Positions 34,560 to 44,684 of a stretch of 64,000 bases of DNA are shown here, piece after piece. The position numbers were made by a program, and so were the translations under genes. The stretch comes from Rhodospirillales bacterium 70-18. GTDB taxonomy: Bacteria > Pseudomonadota > Alphaproteobacteria > Acetobacterales > Acetobacteraceae. Under the pieces are notes generated by a model, which saw only the letters and a program-made list of their open reading frames with translations, ran no database searches and had not been told where the DNA came from. The stretch covers positions 78,991 to 142,990 of the forward strand of contig MKWE01000051.1 in the NCBI GenBank assembly GCA_001899585.1, read 5' to 3'. Numbering within the stretch: position 1 is the first letter of the stretch; each line of letters starts with the position of its first letter.

Positions 34560-34829
34560 CAGCACGGTGCGGTAGGCCGGGTCCTCGATGCGCTCGGCGA
34601 TCAGGATGGGGCCGAAGCCGGCGCGCGGGTTGGGATGGACGGCGACGGTGAAGCCCATGCGCTCCACCCAGGGGCGGATGCCTTCCTCAAGGTAGCGCCA
34701 GACATCCTTCTCGTGGTCGGGGTCCTGCAGCGTGCTGGGAATGGCCACCAGGGCGGCCAGCCGGTCGCGGAAGGCGCCGGAGTCGAAGAAGGCCAGGGCG
34801 GTATCGACCGCCTGTTCGCGCGTGCTCAT
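34560..34829 (-). pseudogene. Displaced host 5' end of the M20 peptidase gene
   Basis: Starts with ATG at 34829 and reads TALAFFDSGAFRDRLAALVA, GFGPILIAERIEDPAYRTVL and ends at TYG of the metal-site motif. Beyond the core the frame continues out of register into island DNA and stops at 34479. High GC like the host. It has no metal site, so it makes no active enzyme, though it keeps the native start and probably the native promoter. Confidence 0.88.
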
Positions 34830-34890
34830 GGGGAGTTCTCCAGATCTGCCGGCAGGCTGCCAGCGCGGGCGGGATTGGTCCAGATGGGGG

Positions 34891-35676
34891 TCAGCCCTCG
34901 GGGCGGCCGCGCTGCCGCCGGCCCAGCGCCAGTTCGGTGACCATGCCGTGCAGGGTGCGCAATTCCTGCTCGGTGACTTCGCCGCGCTGGAAGAAATGGC
35001 GGATGTTGCGCACCATGCCGGGCCGCTTGGGCAGGTTGCGCAGGAAGCCGCTTTCGTCCAGCTCGGCCACCAGATGGGCCAGGAAATTGTCGAGGTCGCC
35101 CTTGGTGGCCACCTTGGTCTCGTTGGTCATCAACGCGCGCACCGGGGTTTCGTCGGTGGCGGTCCACCACTCATAGGCCATCACCATCACCGCCTGGGCG
35201 AGGTTCAGAGACATGAAGGCGGGGTTGAGCGGATAGCGCACCAGCATGTCGGCGCAGGCCATGTCGTCATTGTCCAGGCCGGCGCGTTCCGGCCCGAACA
35301 GGAAGCCGCAGCGCAGCGGCCGGGCGCAGATGGCGCGCGCCTCGGCGGCGGCGCCGCGCGCGGTCAGCACCGGCTTGATGATGTGGCGCGGGCGCGGGCA
35401 GGTGGCGAAAACATGGTGCAGGTCGGCCACCGCGTCGTTGACCGTCGCGTGCACGGTGAGGGCATCGAGGATGCGGTCGGCGCCGGAGGCCATGCGCCAG
35501 GCCCGCTCCTGCGGCCAGCCGTCGCGCGGGGCGACCAGGCGCAGATGGAACAGGCCGCCATTGGCCATGGCGCGCGCCACCGCACCCACGTTGTCGGCCA
35601 GCTGCGGCCGCACCAGGATAACGACCGGGCTGTTGCCGATCGGGTGGAGATCGGCGCCGCCGTCGCGCCCTGTCAT
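34891..35676 (-). CDS. trmJ: tRNA (cytidine/uridine-2'-O-)-methyltransferase TrmJ family
   Basis: 261 aa SPOUT methyltransferase. VVILVRPQLADNVGAVARAMAN is the family start, LFGPERAGLDNDD the SAM-knot motif, and YPLNPAFMSLNLAQAVMVMAYE motif 3. It methylates the ribose at position 32 of tRNAs. The ATG at 35676 (MTGRDGG) is chosen because the longer frame reads into a palindromic element and begins with an artefactual Lys/Phe-rich peptide. cysS lies upstream in the same direction. Confidence 0.9.
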   Translation of the reverse strand: MTGRDGGADLHPIGNSPVVILVRPQLADNVGAVARAMANGGLFHLRLVAPRDGWPQERAWRMASGADRILDALTVHATVNDAVADLHHVFATCPRPRHIIKPVLTARGAAAEARAICARPLRCGFLFGPERAGLDNDDMACADMLVRYPLNPAFMSLNLAQAVMVMAYEWWTATDETPVRALMTNETKVATKGDLDNFLAHLVAELDESGFLRNLPKRPGMVRNIRHFFQRGEVTEQELRTLHGMVTELALGRRQRGRPEG

Positions 35677-35687
35677 GCGAGGCGCCA

Positions 35688-35779
35688 AACGAATGGAAGT
35701 TTTTTGGTTCTTTTTTTCAAAAAAGAACAAGCCTTCTTTGTTTGAAAACAAAGAAGCAAAAAAACTTTATTCACTGGAG

Positions 35780-35783
<4 letters not shown>
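35688..35783. repeat. AT-rich multi-hairpin palindromic element, copy B (swapped halves)
   Basis: Outer arms CGAATGGAAGTTTTTTG (35690) and CAAAAAAACTTTATTC (35757) enclose two perfect hairpins, 35707-35728 (GTTCTTTTTT/AAAAAAGAAC) and 35733-35756 (CTTCTTTGTTT/AAACAAAGAAG). Compared with copy A, the parts come in the reverse half order: what is the central stem of A is the outer stem here. GGCGCC occurs at 35681-35686 and again at 35788-35793, beyond each end. It lies between cysS and trmJ. Confidence 0.85.
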
Positions 35784-37114
<1,331 letters not shown>

Positions 37115-37255
37115 GTCGATTCACCTTCCGGAGCGGTGTTTCTCGGCCAGATGCGGCCGCGAATCAACGATTCAGCGCGCGATGTTGCCCCGTTCGCCGC
37201 GCAGGGCGGGCTGTTCTTGACAGCGGCGGCGGTTGCGTAGCCTCTGCGCGCCGCA

Positions 37256-38260
37256 ATGCGCAAACCCCATGCCCCCCACCGTCCCGCGCTGAACGCCGGC
37301 CTGCTGGCGCTCGGCGTCGGCGGCGCCGCGGTGATCGGGCTGGTCACCTGGTTCGGCGCGCGGGCCATCGGGCGGGAGGTGCTGGCCGCCGCCTGGGTGG
37401 TGCCGGCGACGCTGCTGCTGCACCTGTTCCAGCTGCATCTGTCGGCGGTGGCCTGGCGCATCTCGGTCGGCCCGCCGCCGGAGGCCCGCCCGCCCGGCAT
37501 CGGCCGCTACATGCTGATCCGCTGGGTGCGCGAGGCGGTGAACTCCATGCTGCCGGTGGCCCAGCTCGGCGGCAACCTGGTGGGCATCCGGCTGCTGATG
37601 CACCGCGGCGTGCCGGCGCCCCAGGCCGGTGCCGGCACCACCATCGACCTGACCATCGAGGCGCTGACCCAGTTCCTGTTCACCCTCGCCGGCATCGCGG
37701 CCCTGGCCGCGATCAGCCCGGACCGCAGCTGGGCGCCCTGGGTGGAGGCGTTCGTGGCGGCGACGGCGGTGGCGCTGGGCGGCTTCGTGCTGGCGCAGCG
37801 GGCCGGGCTGATGCGGCTGGTCGAAACGCTGGCCGACCGGCTGGCGCGCGTCATCCCCGCCCTGCCGCAAGGCGCCCTGCACGGCCTGCATGCCGAGCTG
37901 CTGCGCCTGCAGAAGGACCGCACGGCACTGGCCAAGGCCACGGCGCTGCACCTGCTGGCCTGGATGCTGGGCATCGCCGAGACCTGGCTGGCGCTGGCCG
38001 CCATGGGCCATCCGGCGACGCTGGCGCAGGCGCTGGTGGTGGACAGCCTGGGCATGGCCGCCCGCAGCGCCGGCTTCGTGGTGCCCGGCTCGCTGGGGGT
38101 GCAGGAGGCGGGGTTCGTGCTGGCCGCCAGCCTGGTCGGCCAGCCGCCGGAAGCCGCCATCGCGCTGTCGATGGTCAAGCGCCTGCGCGAACTCACCGTC
38201 GGCGCCACCGGGCTGGTGGCGTGGCAATGGACCGAGGGGCGGCGCCTGCTGCGGCTGTAG
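37256..38260 (+). CDS. hpnL: HpnL-type hopanoid-associated membrane protein
   Basis: 334 aa, about eight membrane helices, UPF0104/lysylphosphatidylglycerol synthase transmembrane superfamily. IRWVREAVNSMLPVAQLGGN, GTTIDLTIEALTQFLFTLAG and GFVVPGSLGVQEAGFVLAAS match the HpnL group, implicated in hopanoid lipid transport or modification. No other hopanoid gene is in the window, so the assignment rests on sequence alone. Divergent from cysS, with convergent, near-touching ends to an M20 gene. Confidence 0.82.
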   Translation: MRKPHAPHRPALNAGLLALGVGGAAVIGLVTWFGARAIGREVLAAAWVVPATLLLHLFQLHLSAVAWRISVGPPPEARPPGIGRYMLIRWVREAVNSMLPVAQLGGNLVGIRLLMHRGVPAPQAGAGTTIDLTIEALTQFLFTLAGIAALAAISPDRSWAPWVEAFVAATAVALGGFVLAQRAGLMRLVETLADRLARVIPALPQGALHGLHAELLRLQKDRTALAKATALHLLAWMLGIAETWLALAAMGHPATLAQALVVDSLGMAARSAGFVVPGSLGVQEAGFVLAASLVGQPPEAAIALSMVKRLRELTVGATGLVAWQWTEGRRLLRL

Positions 38261-39445
38261 CTACAGCCCCGCCGCCTCCAGCCCCAGGATCGCCCGCGCG
38301 CAGGCCTGCGCGCGCGGCACCAGGCTGTCCAGTTGCAGGAACTCCTCCGGGCTGTGCGCCTTGCCGCCCACCGGGCCGACCGCGCAGATGGTCGGCGCGC
38401 CGACCCCCGCGGTGAAGCCGGAATCGGCGCAGCCGCCGGCGAACTCGCCGTCCGTGCGGAACCCGCTGGCCGCCGCCGCGTCCACATACAGCTCGAACAG
38501 CTTCTTCGCCGCCGGCGTCTGGGTCAGCGGCAGGAACTCGCCGCGGATGGTCAGTTCCGCCCTGGTGCCCGGCACGTGGCTGCGGGCGATGATGGCGGCG
38601 ATCTTGGCCATGATGTCGTCGCGGTCCTCGGGTTTCACGTAGCGCAGGTCGATCTGCCCTTCCGCCCAGGGCGCCACCGTGTTGACGCTCTGCCCGCCGC
38701 TCGCCAGCCCCACGTTCAGCGTGATGCCGCGCTCCAGGTCGGTCAGCGCATGGATCGCCTGCACCTTGCGGGCCAGTTCCTCGATGGCGCTGATGCCCTC
38801 GCTGAAATTGCCGCCGGAATGCGCCGCCTTGCCGGTGATGCGCATCACCGAGAACACGCCGCCCTTGCGCCCCGTCACCACGTTGCCCGAGACGCGGCCC
38901 GGCTCGGAGTTGAACACCACCCGCGCGCGCCGCGCCTCCGCCTCGATCACCGGCCGCCCCTCCGGGCTGCCGATCTCCTCGTCGCCGGTGAACAGGCCCA
39001 CCAGCGGCGCCGGGCTGCCGCCGAATTTGTGGAAGGCGGCCAGGATGAAGGCGTTCATCACCAGGCCCGCCTTCATGTCGGCCACCCCCGGGCCATAGGC
39101 GATGCCGTCGGCGATGGTGAACGGCCGGCGCCGTGCCTCGCCGTCGGGGAACACCGTGTCGCGATGGCCCATCAGCACGATGTTGCCGCCGGCGTTGCCC
39201 CCCGTGCCCATGGCGGGTCCGTCCCACGGCACCGCCGCCCGCAGGCAGTCGCCATGCTTCGACTGCGCCAACCGCTCCACCGGAATGCCCAGCGCGGCCA
39301 GGAACGCCTCGATCGCCGCCCCCACCGCGTCGATGCCGGGCTTGTTGTAGCTGCCGCTGTCGATGTCCACGAGTTCGCGCAGCAGGTCCACCATGGGCTG
39401 GTGCTGGGCGGCGAGCCAGTCGGCGATCTGGGTGGCCTGGGTCAT
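38261..39445 (-). CDS. M20 family metallopeptidase (glutamate carboxypeptidase-like)
   Basis: 394 aa. Metal-site motifs: GHRDTVFP, GPGVADMKAG and GDEEIGSPEG, the latter with the catalytic Glu. The later HSGGNFSEGISAIEE is the dimerization-domain motif. Similar to carboxypeptidase G2, which removes C-terminal glutamate. ATG at 39445 has a GAGGAG ribosome site; a much longer frame upstream is a shadow. It is not related by context to the M20 gene at 24436. Confidence 0.88.
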   Translation of the reverse strand: MTQATQIADWLAAQHQPMVDLLRELVDIDSGSYNKPGIDAVGAAIEAFLAALGIPVERLAQSKHGDCLRAAVPWDGPAMGTGGNAGGNIVLMGHRDTVFPDGEARRRPFTIADGIAYGPGVADMKAGLVMNAFILAAFHKFGGSPAPLVGLFTGDEEIGSPEGRPVIEAEARRARVVFNSEPGRVSGNVVTGRKGGVFSVMRITGKAAHSGGNFSEGISAIEELARKVQAIHALTDLERGITLNVGLASGGQSVNTVAPWAEGQIDLRYVKPEDRDDIMAKIAAIIARSHVPGTRAELTIRGEFLPLTQTPAAKKLFELYVDAAAASGFRTDGEFAGGCADSGFTAGVGAPTICAVGPVGGKAHSPEEFLQLDSLVPRAQACARAILGLEAAGL

Positions 39446-39626
39446 GGTCGGCTCCTCATCGGATGGCGGTGGTCGCTGGGGGAGATGGTGCGGGCTGCCG
39501 CCGGCCGGGCCCGCTGGCCGGCATCGGCCTGCCGCCGATGCCGGGGACGTGATGCAGCCGATAGCGGGCCATGGCGCGTTCCTGTCGTCGGTGCGGGCAG
39601 AGTATGGCGGGCACAAGGAGGCGGCA

Positions 39627-39956
39627 ATGGTTCGGTATCTGGCGCAGGGGCTGACGCAGATGGGGGTGTTCGCCGCGCAGCCGGCGGCGTTCGTGGTCGC
39701 CGTGCTGTATGTGGCGACCTGGCTGGCATTCGACCGCGAGAGCTTCGACTGGCATTCCAGCGTGACGGTGGCGACCTGGTTCATGACGCTGTTCATCCAG
39801 CGCGCCGAGCATCGCGACACCCAGGCGATCCACGCCAAGCTGGACGCGCTGCTGCGGGCGGAGGGATCGTCCAAGGAGGCGCTGACCCGGATCGACGAGA
39901 AAGAGCCGGAGGCGATCGTCGAGCATCGGTCGCGGGAGCAGGACGCCAATCGTTAG
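39627..39956 (+). CDS. Low-affinity iron permease family membrane protein
   Basis: 109 aa, start ATG after AAGGAGG. Two hydrophobic segments (PAAFVVAVLYVATWLAF and SVTVATWFMTLFI) are followed by QRAEHRDTQAIHAKLDALL, a signature of the small bacterial low-affinity iron permease family (PF04120). The true substrate in bacteria is uncertain. Confidence 0.75.
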   Translation: MVRYLAQGLTQMGVFAAQPAAFVVAVLYVATWLAFDRESFDWHSSVTVATWFMTLFIQRAEHRDTQAIHAKLDALLRAEGSSKEALTRIDEKEPEAIVEHRSREQDANR

Positions 39957-40034
39957 CGCGCGATGACAGCTTCTTTCAGCGATCATCCCGCTCTGGCGAT
40001 TGACCCGCGTCGCCGGCCACGCTGTGGTGCCGGC

Positions 40035-40625
40035 ATGGAAAAGAATCGGCTGGAAGCATTCAGCGACGGCGTGCTGGCGATCGTCATCACCATCATGGTG
40101 CTGGAACTCAAGGTGCCGCACGGTGTGGACCTCGCGGCGCTGGCGCCGTTATGGCCAGTGTTCACCAGCTACGCGCTGAGCTTCATGTATGTCGGCATCT
40201 ACTGGAACAACCATCACCACATGATGCAGGCCGCGGACCGGGTGAACGGCGCGGTGCTGTGGTCCAACCTGCACCTGCTGTTCTGGCTCTCGCTGCTGCC
40301 GTTCACCACGGGATGGATGGGGGAGAACCATTTCGCGCGCTGGCCGACGGTGCTGTACGGGGTGAACCTGCTGCTGTGCGCGCTGGCGTATTTCGTGCTG
40401 CAGGGCTGCCTGGTGCGGCTGCATGGGCCGGCGAGCCTGCTGGTGCGCGCGATCGGGCGGGACGCCAAGGGGAAGACCTCGCCGTTGCTCTATATCGCCG
40501 GCATCGCCGGGGCCTGGCTGGCCGGCCCATGGCTGGGGCTGGTGTTTTTCGTCGGCACCGCGCTGATGTGGCTGGTGCCGGACCGGCGGATCGAGCGGGT
40601 GATCGGCGGGCGCGGCTCAAGGTGA
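40035..40625 (+). CDS. TMEM175 family (DUF1211) channel-like membrane protein
   Basis: 196 aa, about six helices. RLEAFSDGVLAIVITIMVLEL carries the FSDG selectivity-filter motif of bacterial TMEM175 potassium channels, and YWNNHHHMM follows. The start MEKNRLE was preferred to one 24 codons upstream because the family begins here. Confidence 0.85.
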   Translation: MEKNRLEAFSDGVLAIVITIMVLELKVPHGVDLAALAPLWPVFTSYALSFMYVGIYWNNHHHMMQAADRVNGAVLWSNLHLLFWLSLLPFTTGWMGENHFARWPTVLYGVNLLLCALAYFVLQGCLVRLHGPASLLVRAIGRDAKGKTSPLLYIAGIAGAWLAGPWLGLVFFVGTALMWLVPDRRIERVIGGRGSR

Positions 40626-40667
40626 CCGGGACGCCGGCATTGATCGGCGCCCCGGCCCTCCGTCCCC

Positions 40668-42059
40668 CTACAGATCCGCCGTCGCGAACGGCTGCGCCAG
40701 TTCCAGCGTCCGCGCCCCCCGCAGCACCAGGTCGTCGCGGTACAGCGCGGCGGCAAGCTGCACCGCGCGCGGCAGCCCGTTCTGGGCGAAGCCCATCGGC
40801 ACCGAGATCGCCGGCTGGCGGGTCAGGTTGAAGGCGCAGGTCCACGGCGCCCATTGCGTCCACAGCGCCTCCACCGGGTTCTGCGTCGGGCTGTCGGCCA
40901 GCGGCGCCAGTTGCGGCACGCAGGGCAGCAGCACCAAGTCGTAGCGCTGGTGGAAGCGCGCCATCGCGTGGGCGGCGGCGATGCGCTGCGCCTCGAACTC
41001 CATCATCCCCTCGGCGGTCATGCCGGCATTGGCGGCGGCCACCTCCAGCAATCCCGGGTCCAGCATGTGCCGCCGCGTCTCGGGGAAGGAGTTCACCAGC
41101 CGCGCCAGCGCCACCCCCCACACGCGCGAGAATATCGCCCGCGTGTCCGGCAGGCCGGGGTCGGCCTCCTCCACCTCGGCGCCCGCTTCCACCAGGAACT
41201 GCGCGGCCTGCTCCACCGCGGCGATGCTCTCCCAGTCCACCGGCGCGTCGAAGCCGGGGCGGCGCAGCACCGCCACGCGCAGCCCGGCCACCCCGTCCTC
41301 GATGCCGTCGCGCCAGTCGCGCGGCTCGTCGGGCAGGCAGAACGGGTCGCGCAGGTCGAAGCGGGCCAGCGCGTTCAGCATCAGCGCGTTGTCGCGCACG
41401 CCGCGCGTCATCGGCCCCATCACCGCCACCTGCGCGAAGGCGCCCAGCGGCCATTGCGGCACCCGGCCGAAGCTCGGCTTCAGACCCACCACGCCGCACC
41501 AGGCGGCCGGAATGCGCACCGAGCCGCCGGCATCCGTGCCGATATGCAGCGGGCCGAACCCCGCCGCCGCCGCGGCCCCGGCGCCGGAGGAGGAGCCGCC
41601 CGGCGTGTGGTGGACGTTCCACGGGTTGCGGGTGATGCCGTGCAGCGGGCAGTCGCCGGGCGATTTCCAGCCGAATTCGGTGGTGGTGGTCTTGCCGATG
41701 ATCACCGCGCCCTCGGCCTTCAGCCCGGTCACGCTCGGCGCGTCCTCGGCCGCCGGGCCGGGCTCGGTCAGCCGGCTGCCGCGCCGCGTCGGCAGGCCGG
41801 CGACATCCACCAGGTCCTTCACCGTCACCGGCACGCCGTCCAGGCTGCCCATCGGCCGGCCGACCCGCCAGCGGGCCTCGCTCTCGCCGGCGGCGGCCAG
41901 CGCCCCCGGGTTCATCACGGCGAAGGCGTTGATCGCCGGGTTGAGCCGCGCCACCCGTTCGGTGACGGCCTGCAGCACCTCCACGGGTGACAGGGCGCGG
42001 CGGGCGTAGAGGCCAAGAAGTTCCTCGGCCGACATCAGGGCGGGATCGGTGGCGGACAT
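40668..42059 (-). CDS. Amidase (amidase signature family)
   Basis: 463 aa. The Ser-Ser-Lys triad is visible: Lys in PVTVKDLVDVAG, and the signature GGSSSGAGAAAAAGFGPLHI with the nucleophile Ser in GTDAGGSVRIPAAW. It resembles GatA and aryl/acyl amidases but lacks gatB/gatC neighbours, so it is a stand-alone amide hydrolase of unknown substrate. Start at 42059 after GGAAGAGAG. Divergent from a deacetylase gene. Confidence 0.88.
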   Translation of the reverse strand: MSATDPALMSAEELLGLYARRALSPVEVLQAVTERVARLNPAINAFAVMNPGALAAAGESEARWRVGRPMGSLDGVPVTVKDLVDVAGLPTRRGSRLTEPGPAAEDAPSVTGLKAEGAVIIGKTTTTEFGWKSPGDCPLHGITRNPWNVHHTPGGSSSGAGAAAAAGFGPLHIGTDAGGSVRIPAAWCGVVGLKPSFGRVPQWPLGAFAQVAVMGPMTRGVRDNALMLNALARFDLRDPFCLPDEPRDWRDGIEDGVAGLRVAVLRRPGFDAPVDWESIAAVEQAAQFLVEAGAEVEEADPGLPDTRAIFSRVWGVALARLVNSFPETRRHMLDPGLLEVAAANAGMTAEGMMEFEAQRIAAAHAMARFHQRYDLVLLPCVPQLAPLADSPTQNPVEALWTQWAPWTCAFNLTRQPAISVPMGFAQNGLPRAVQLAAALYRDDLVLRGARTLELAQPFATADL

Positions 42060-42123
42060 GCTCTCTTCCGGGATGGCGGTTTCAGGGGCAGCATAGGCGA
42101 GGACAGCCAGGAAGGAACCCCGC

Positions 42124-43029
42124 ATGAGCGACTCCGAACCCCACCCGGACGGCGAACCCTGGCAGTGGCCGGAATCCGTCTGGCGCCCGATGGTGGAGCG
42201 CGCCCGCGCCGGGCGCAGCCTGTCGCCGCGCGCCTGGCCGGACGGCGCGCACTGCGCCGTGGCGCTGTCGTTCGACGCCGACCACGAGACCATTCCGCTG
42301 CGCGATTCCGACGAAAGCCCGATGCGCATCAGCCAGGGCCAGTACGGCGCCCGCCAGGGCATGCCGCGCATCCGCGCCCTGCTGGAGCGCGAGGGCGTGC
42401 CCGCCACCTTCTTCTACCCCGCCGTCTCCGCCCTGCTGCATGAGGACGAGGTGCGCGGCGTGGCGCACGAGGGCCATGAGATCGGCATCCATTCCTGGAT
42501 CCACGAGCGCAACACCACCCTGCCCTACGCAGCCGAGCGCGACCTGTCGTTCCGCGCCGCCGAGGTGCTGGACCAGCTCGCCGGCCGCCCGCCGGTCGGC
42601 ATGCGCACCGCGAGCTGGGATTTCTCGCCCAACACGCTGGCCATCATCAAGGAGATGGGGCTGCTCTACGACAGTTCGCTGATGGCCGACGACGAGCCGT
42701 ACGAGCTGATGTCCGACGGCGAGCCGACCGGGGTGGTGGAACTGCCGCCGGAATGGATCCGCGACGACGCGGTGTATTTCAACATGCACCGCTTCTCCGG
42801 CCTGCGCCCCTACACGCCGCCCAGCGCGGTGGAGGAGATCTTCCGCGCCGAGTTCGACGGCGCGCTGGCCGAGCGTGGCCTGTTCCTGCTGACCATGCAC
42901 CCGCACGTCATCGGCCACCGCAGCCGCATCGTGCTGCTGGAACGGCTGATCCGCTACATCAAAAGCCGGGGGCCGGTGTGGTTCGCCACGCATGAGCAGG
43001 TGGCGCGGTGGTGCAAGGATAATTCATGA
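42124..43029 (+). CDS. Polysaccharide deacetylase family (NodB domain)
   Basis: 301 aa. ALSFDADHE gives the catalytic/metal Asp pair, and EIGIHSWIHE is the HSxxH-type metal site. Further motifs are MRTASWDFSP and LFLLTMHPHV. This layout also fits allantoinase-like PuuE proteins. Ends 1 bp before copy C of the palindromic repeat. Confidence 0.85.
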   Translation: MSDSEPHPDGEPWQWPESVWRPMVERARAGRSLSPRAWPDGAHCAVALSFDADHETIPLRDSDESPMRISQGQYGARQGMPRIRALLEREGVPATFFYPAVSALLHEDEVRGVAHEGHEIGIHSWIHERNTTLPYAAERDLSFRAAEVLDQLAGRPPVGMRTASWDFSPNTLAIIKEMGLLYDSSLMADDEPYELMSDGEPTGVVELPPEWIRDDAVYFNMHRFSGLRPYTPPSAVEEIFRAEFDGALAERGLFLLTMHPHVIGHRSRIVLLERLIRYIKSRGPVWFATHEQVARWCKDNS

Positions 43030-43163
43030 GGGAAGGAAGTTATTTTTTGAAAAAAAGAACCAAAAAACTTTTATTCGTCTGGCGCGGTGCGGCGGCGGGC
43101 GCCGTGCAAACGAATAAAGTTTTTTTGCTTCTTCTTTTACGAAAAAAGAAGCCCTTTCTTGCT
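43030..43163. repeat. AT-rich multi-hairpin palindromic element, copy C
   Basis: Same order as copy A. Outer GGAAGGAAG-like and CTTTCTTGCT-like arms enclose hairpin 1 (43039-43060, one mismatch), a central stem (43062-43078 with 43110-43126, around a GC-rich loop containing GGCGCC) and hairpin 3 (43128-43151). The loop sequence differs from copy A, while the stem sequences are kept. Confidence 0.85.
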
Positions 43164-43413
43164 TAACGGTGCGAACCAATTCCTGACCTGGGCCCGCGAA
43201 AACCCGATCCCCGCCCGGGTCGGCCTGCGCTTCGCCGCCCGCCTGGTGGTGGCCTTCGTGGCGGTCTGGCCGTTGCAGGCGCTGGGCGCGCCGCTGGGGG
43301 TGTCGCCGAATTTCGGCGCCATCGCCGCCGTGCTGCTGGCGCTGTGGGTGGGCGGCCGCTGGGCCAACCGGCAGGCCGACCGCTGGGGCATCCCGCCGGA
43401 ACACGCGCCGTGA
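43087..43413 (+). CDS. Small membrane protein with 5' end inside a palindromic element
   Basis: Up to 108 aa. The clear coding part is ANQFLTWARENPIPARVG, then a membrane segment with VVAFVAVWPL and another with AIAAVLLALWVGGRW, ending PPEHAP. The only ATG (43087) lies in the loop of repeat copy C and would add a Lys/Phe-rich peptide from the repeat. A TTG at about 43159, after the repeat, is a possible true start. The stop overlaps the following MFS gene by 4 bp (GTGA). Function unknown. Confidence 0.55.
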   Translation: MRRRAPCKRIKFFCFFFYEKRSPFLLNGANQFLTWARENPIPARVGLRFAARLVVAFVAVWPLQALGAPLGVSPNFGAIAAVLLALWVGGRWANRQADRWGIPPEHAP

Positions 43414-44615
43414 CCACCAAGGCGGGCGCGATCGCGCTGCTGGCGCTGTGTGAGGTGCTGGCGATGTCGCTGTGGTTCGCGGCCTCGGCCGTGGCGCCGC
43501 AGTTGAAGGCGCTCTACCACCTGGACGGGCTGCACCAGGCGGCCTTCGCCAGCGCGGTGGCGCTCGGCTTCGTGGTCGGCACCCTGGCCAGCGCCATGCT
43601 GGGCCTGGCCGACCGGCTGGACCCGCGCCGCCTGTTCTGCGCGGCGGCCCTGCTGGGGGCGGCGGCGAATGCCGGCATGGTGCTGGTGGACCCGGCCGGA
43701 TGGGGCGCGGTGGCGCTGCGGCTGGTGGTCGGCATCAGCGCCGCCGGGCTGTATCCGGTGGGCATGAAGCTCGCCTCCACCTGGGCCACCACCGACATGG
43801 GGCTGCTGGTCGGCATCCTGGTGGCGGCCCTGGTGCTGGGCAGCGCCTCGTCGTTCCTGGTGGCCGGGTTCGGCGGGCTGGCGTGGCAGACCCCGGTGCT
43901 GGCCTCGTCCGCCTGCGCCGTGCTGGCGGGCGGGCTGATCCTGTTCCTGCGGCTGGGGCCGCGGCTGGCGCGCGCCGCCGCGTTCCGCCCGGCGGTGGCG
44001 CTGCACGCCCTGCGCGACCCGGCGCTGCGGCTCGCCAATTTCGGCTATTTCGGCCACATGTGGGAGCTGTACGCCATGTGGGCATGGATCGGCGTGTTCC
44101 TGGAGGCCAGCTTCCGCGCCGCCGACCCGGGGCTGGCCGGCACGCCCTGGGCCAGGCTGGCCACCTTCGCGGTGATCGGCGCCGGCGCCGTGGGCAGCCT
44201 GCTGGGCGGCTGGTTCGCCGACCGCTGGGGGCGCACCCGGCTCACCATCGGCGCCATGCTGGCCAGCGGCACCTGCGCGGTGCTGGCGGGCACGCTGTTC
44301 GGCGCCAGCCCCTGGCTGGTGGTGGCGCTCTGCCTGGTCTGGGGGGTGACCGTGGTGGCCGACTCGGCGCAGTTCTCCGCCAGCGTGATGGAACTGGCCG
44401 ACCCCTCGGTGACCGGCACCATGGTCACGGCGCAAACCTGCATCGGCTTCCTGCTCACCATCGTGTCGATCCACCTGATCCCGCCGGTGGTGGCGCTGGT
44501 CGGCTGGCATTTCGCCTTCGCGGTGCTGGCGGTGGGGCCGCTGCTCGGCGCCTGGGCGATGGCCCGGCTGCGCCGCCACCCGGAATCGGTGCTCCTGGCG
44601 GGCGGACGGCGCTAG
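43410..44615 (+). CDS. MFS transporter
   Basis: 401 aa, about 12 helices, GTG start overlapping the upstream stop. LLALCEVLAMSLWFAASAVAPQL and GLADRLDPRRLFC (motif A-like) are in the first half; the second half has WFADRWGRTRLTIGAM. Overlap with the small membrane-protein gene suggests they act together. Substrate unknown. Confidence 0.85.
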   Translation: MTTKAGAIALLALCEVLAMSLWFAASAVAPQLKALYHLDGLHQAAFASAVALGFVVGTLASAMLGLADRLDPRRLFCAAALLGAAANAGMVLVDPAGWGAVALRLVVGISAAGLYPVGMKLASTWATTDMGLLVGILVAALVLGSASSFLVAGFGGLAWQTPVLASSACAVLAGGLILFLRLGPRLARAAAFRPAVALHALRDPALRLANFGYFGHMWELYAMWAWIGVFLEASFRAADPGLAGTPWARLATFAVIGAGAVGSLLGGWFADRWGRTRLTIGAMLASGTCAVLAGTLFGASPWLVVALCLVWGVTVVADSAQFSASVMELADPSVTGTMVTAQTCIGFLLTIVSIHLIPPVVALVGWHFAFAVLAVGPLLGAWAMARLRRHPESVLLAGGRR

Positions 44616-44684
44616 ATAGCCGCTTGCGCCGCCGCCGCGGCGGGGCGAGTCTGGCGTCGCTGCGCCACGGGAGGAACGACCGCG

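Noticed and set aside
34479-34829. A 116-aa open frame similar to M20 peptidase N-termini, as a stand-alone gene
   Set aside because: It is the host 5' end cut at the attachment core; after that the frame runs into island DNA. Annotated as a pseudogene fragment.
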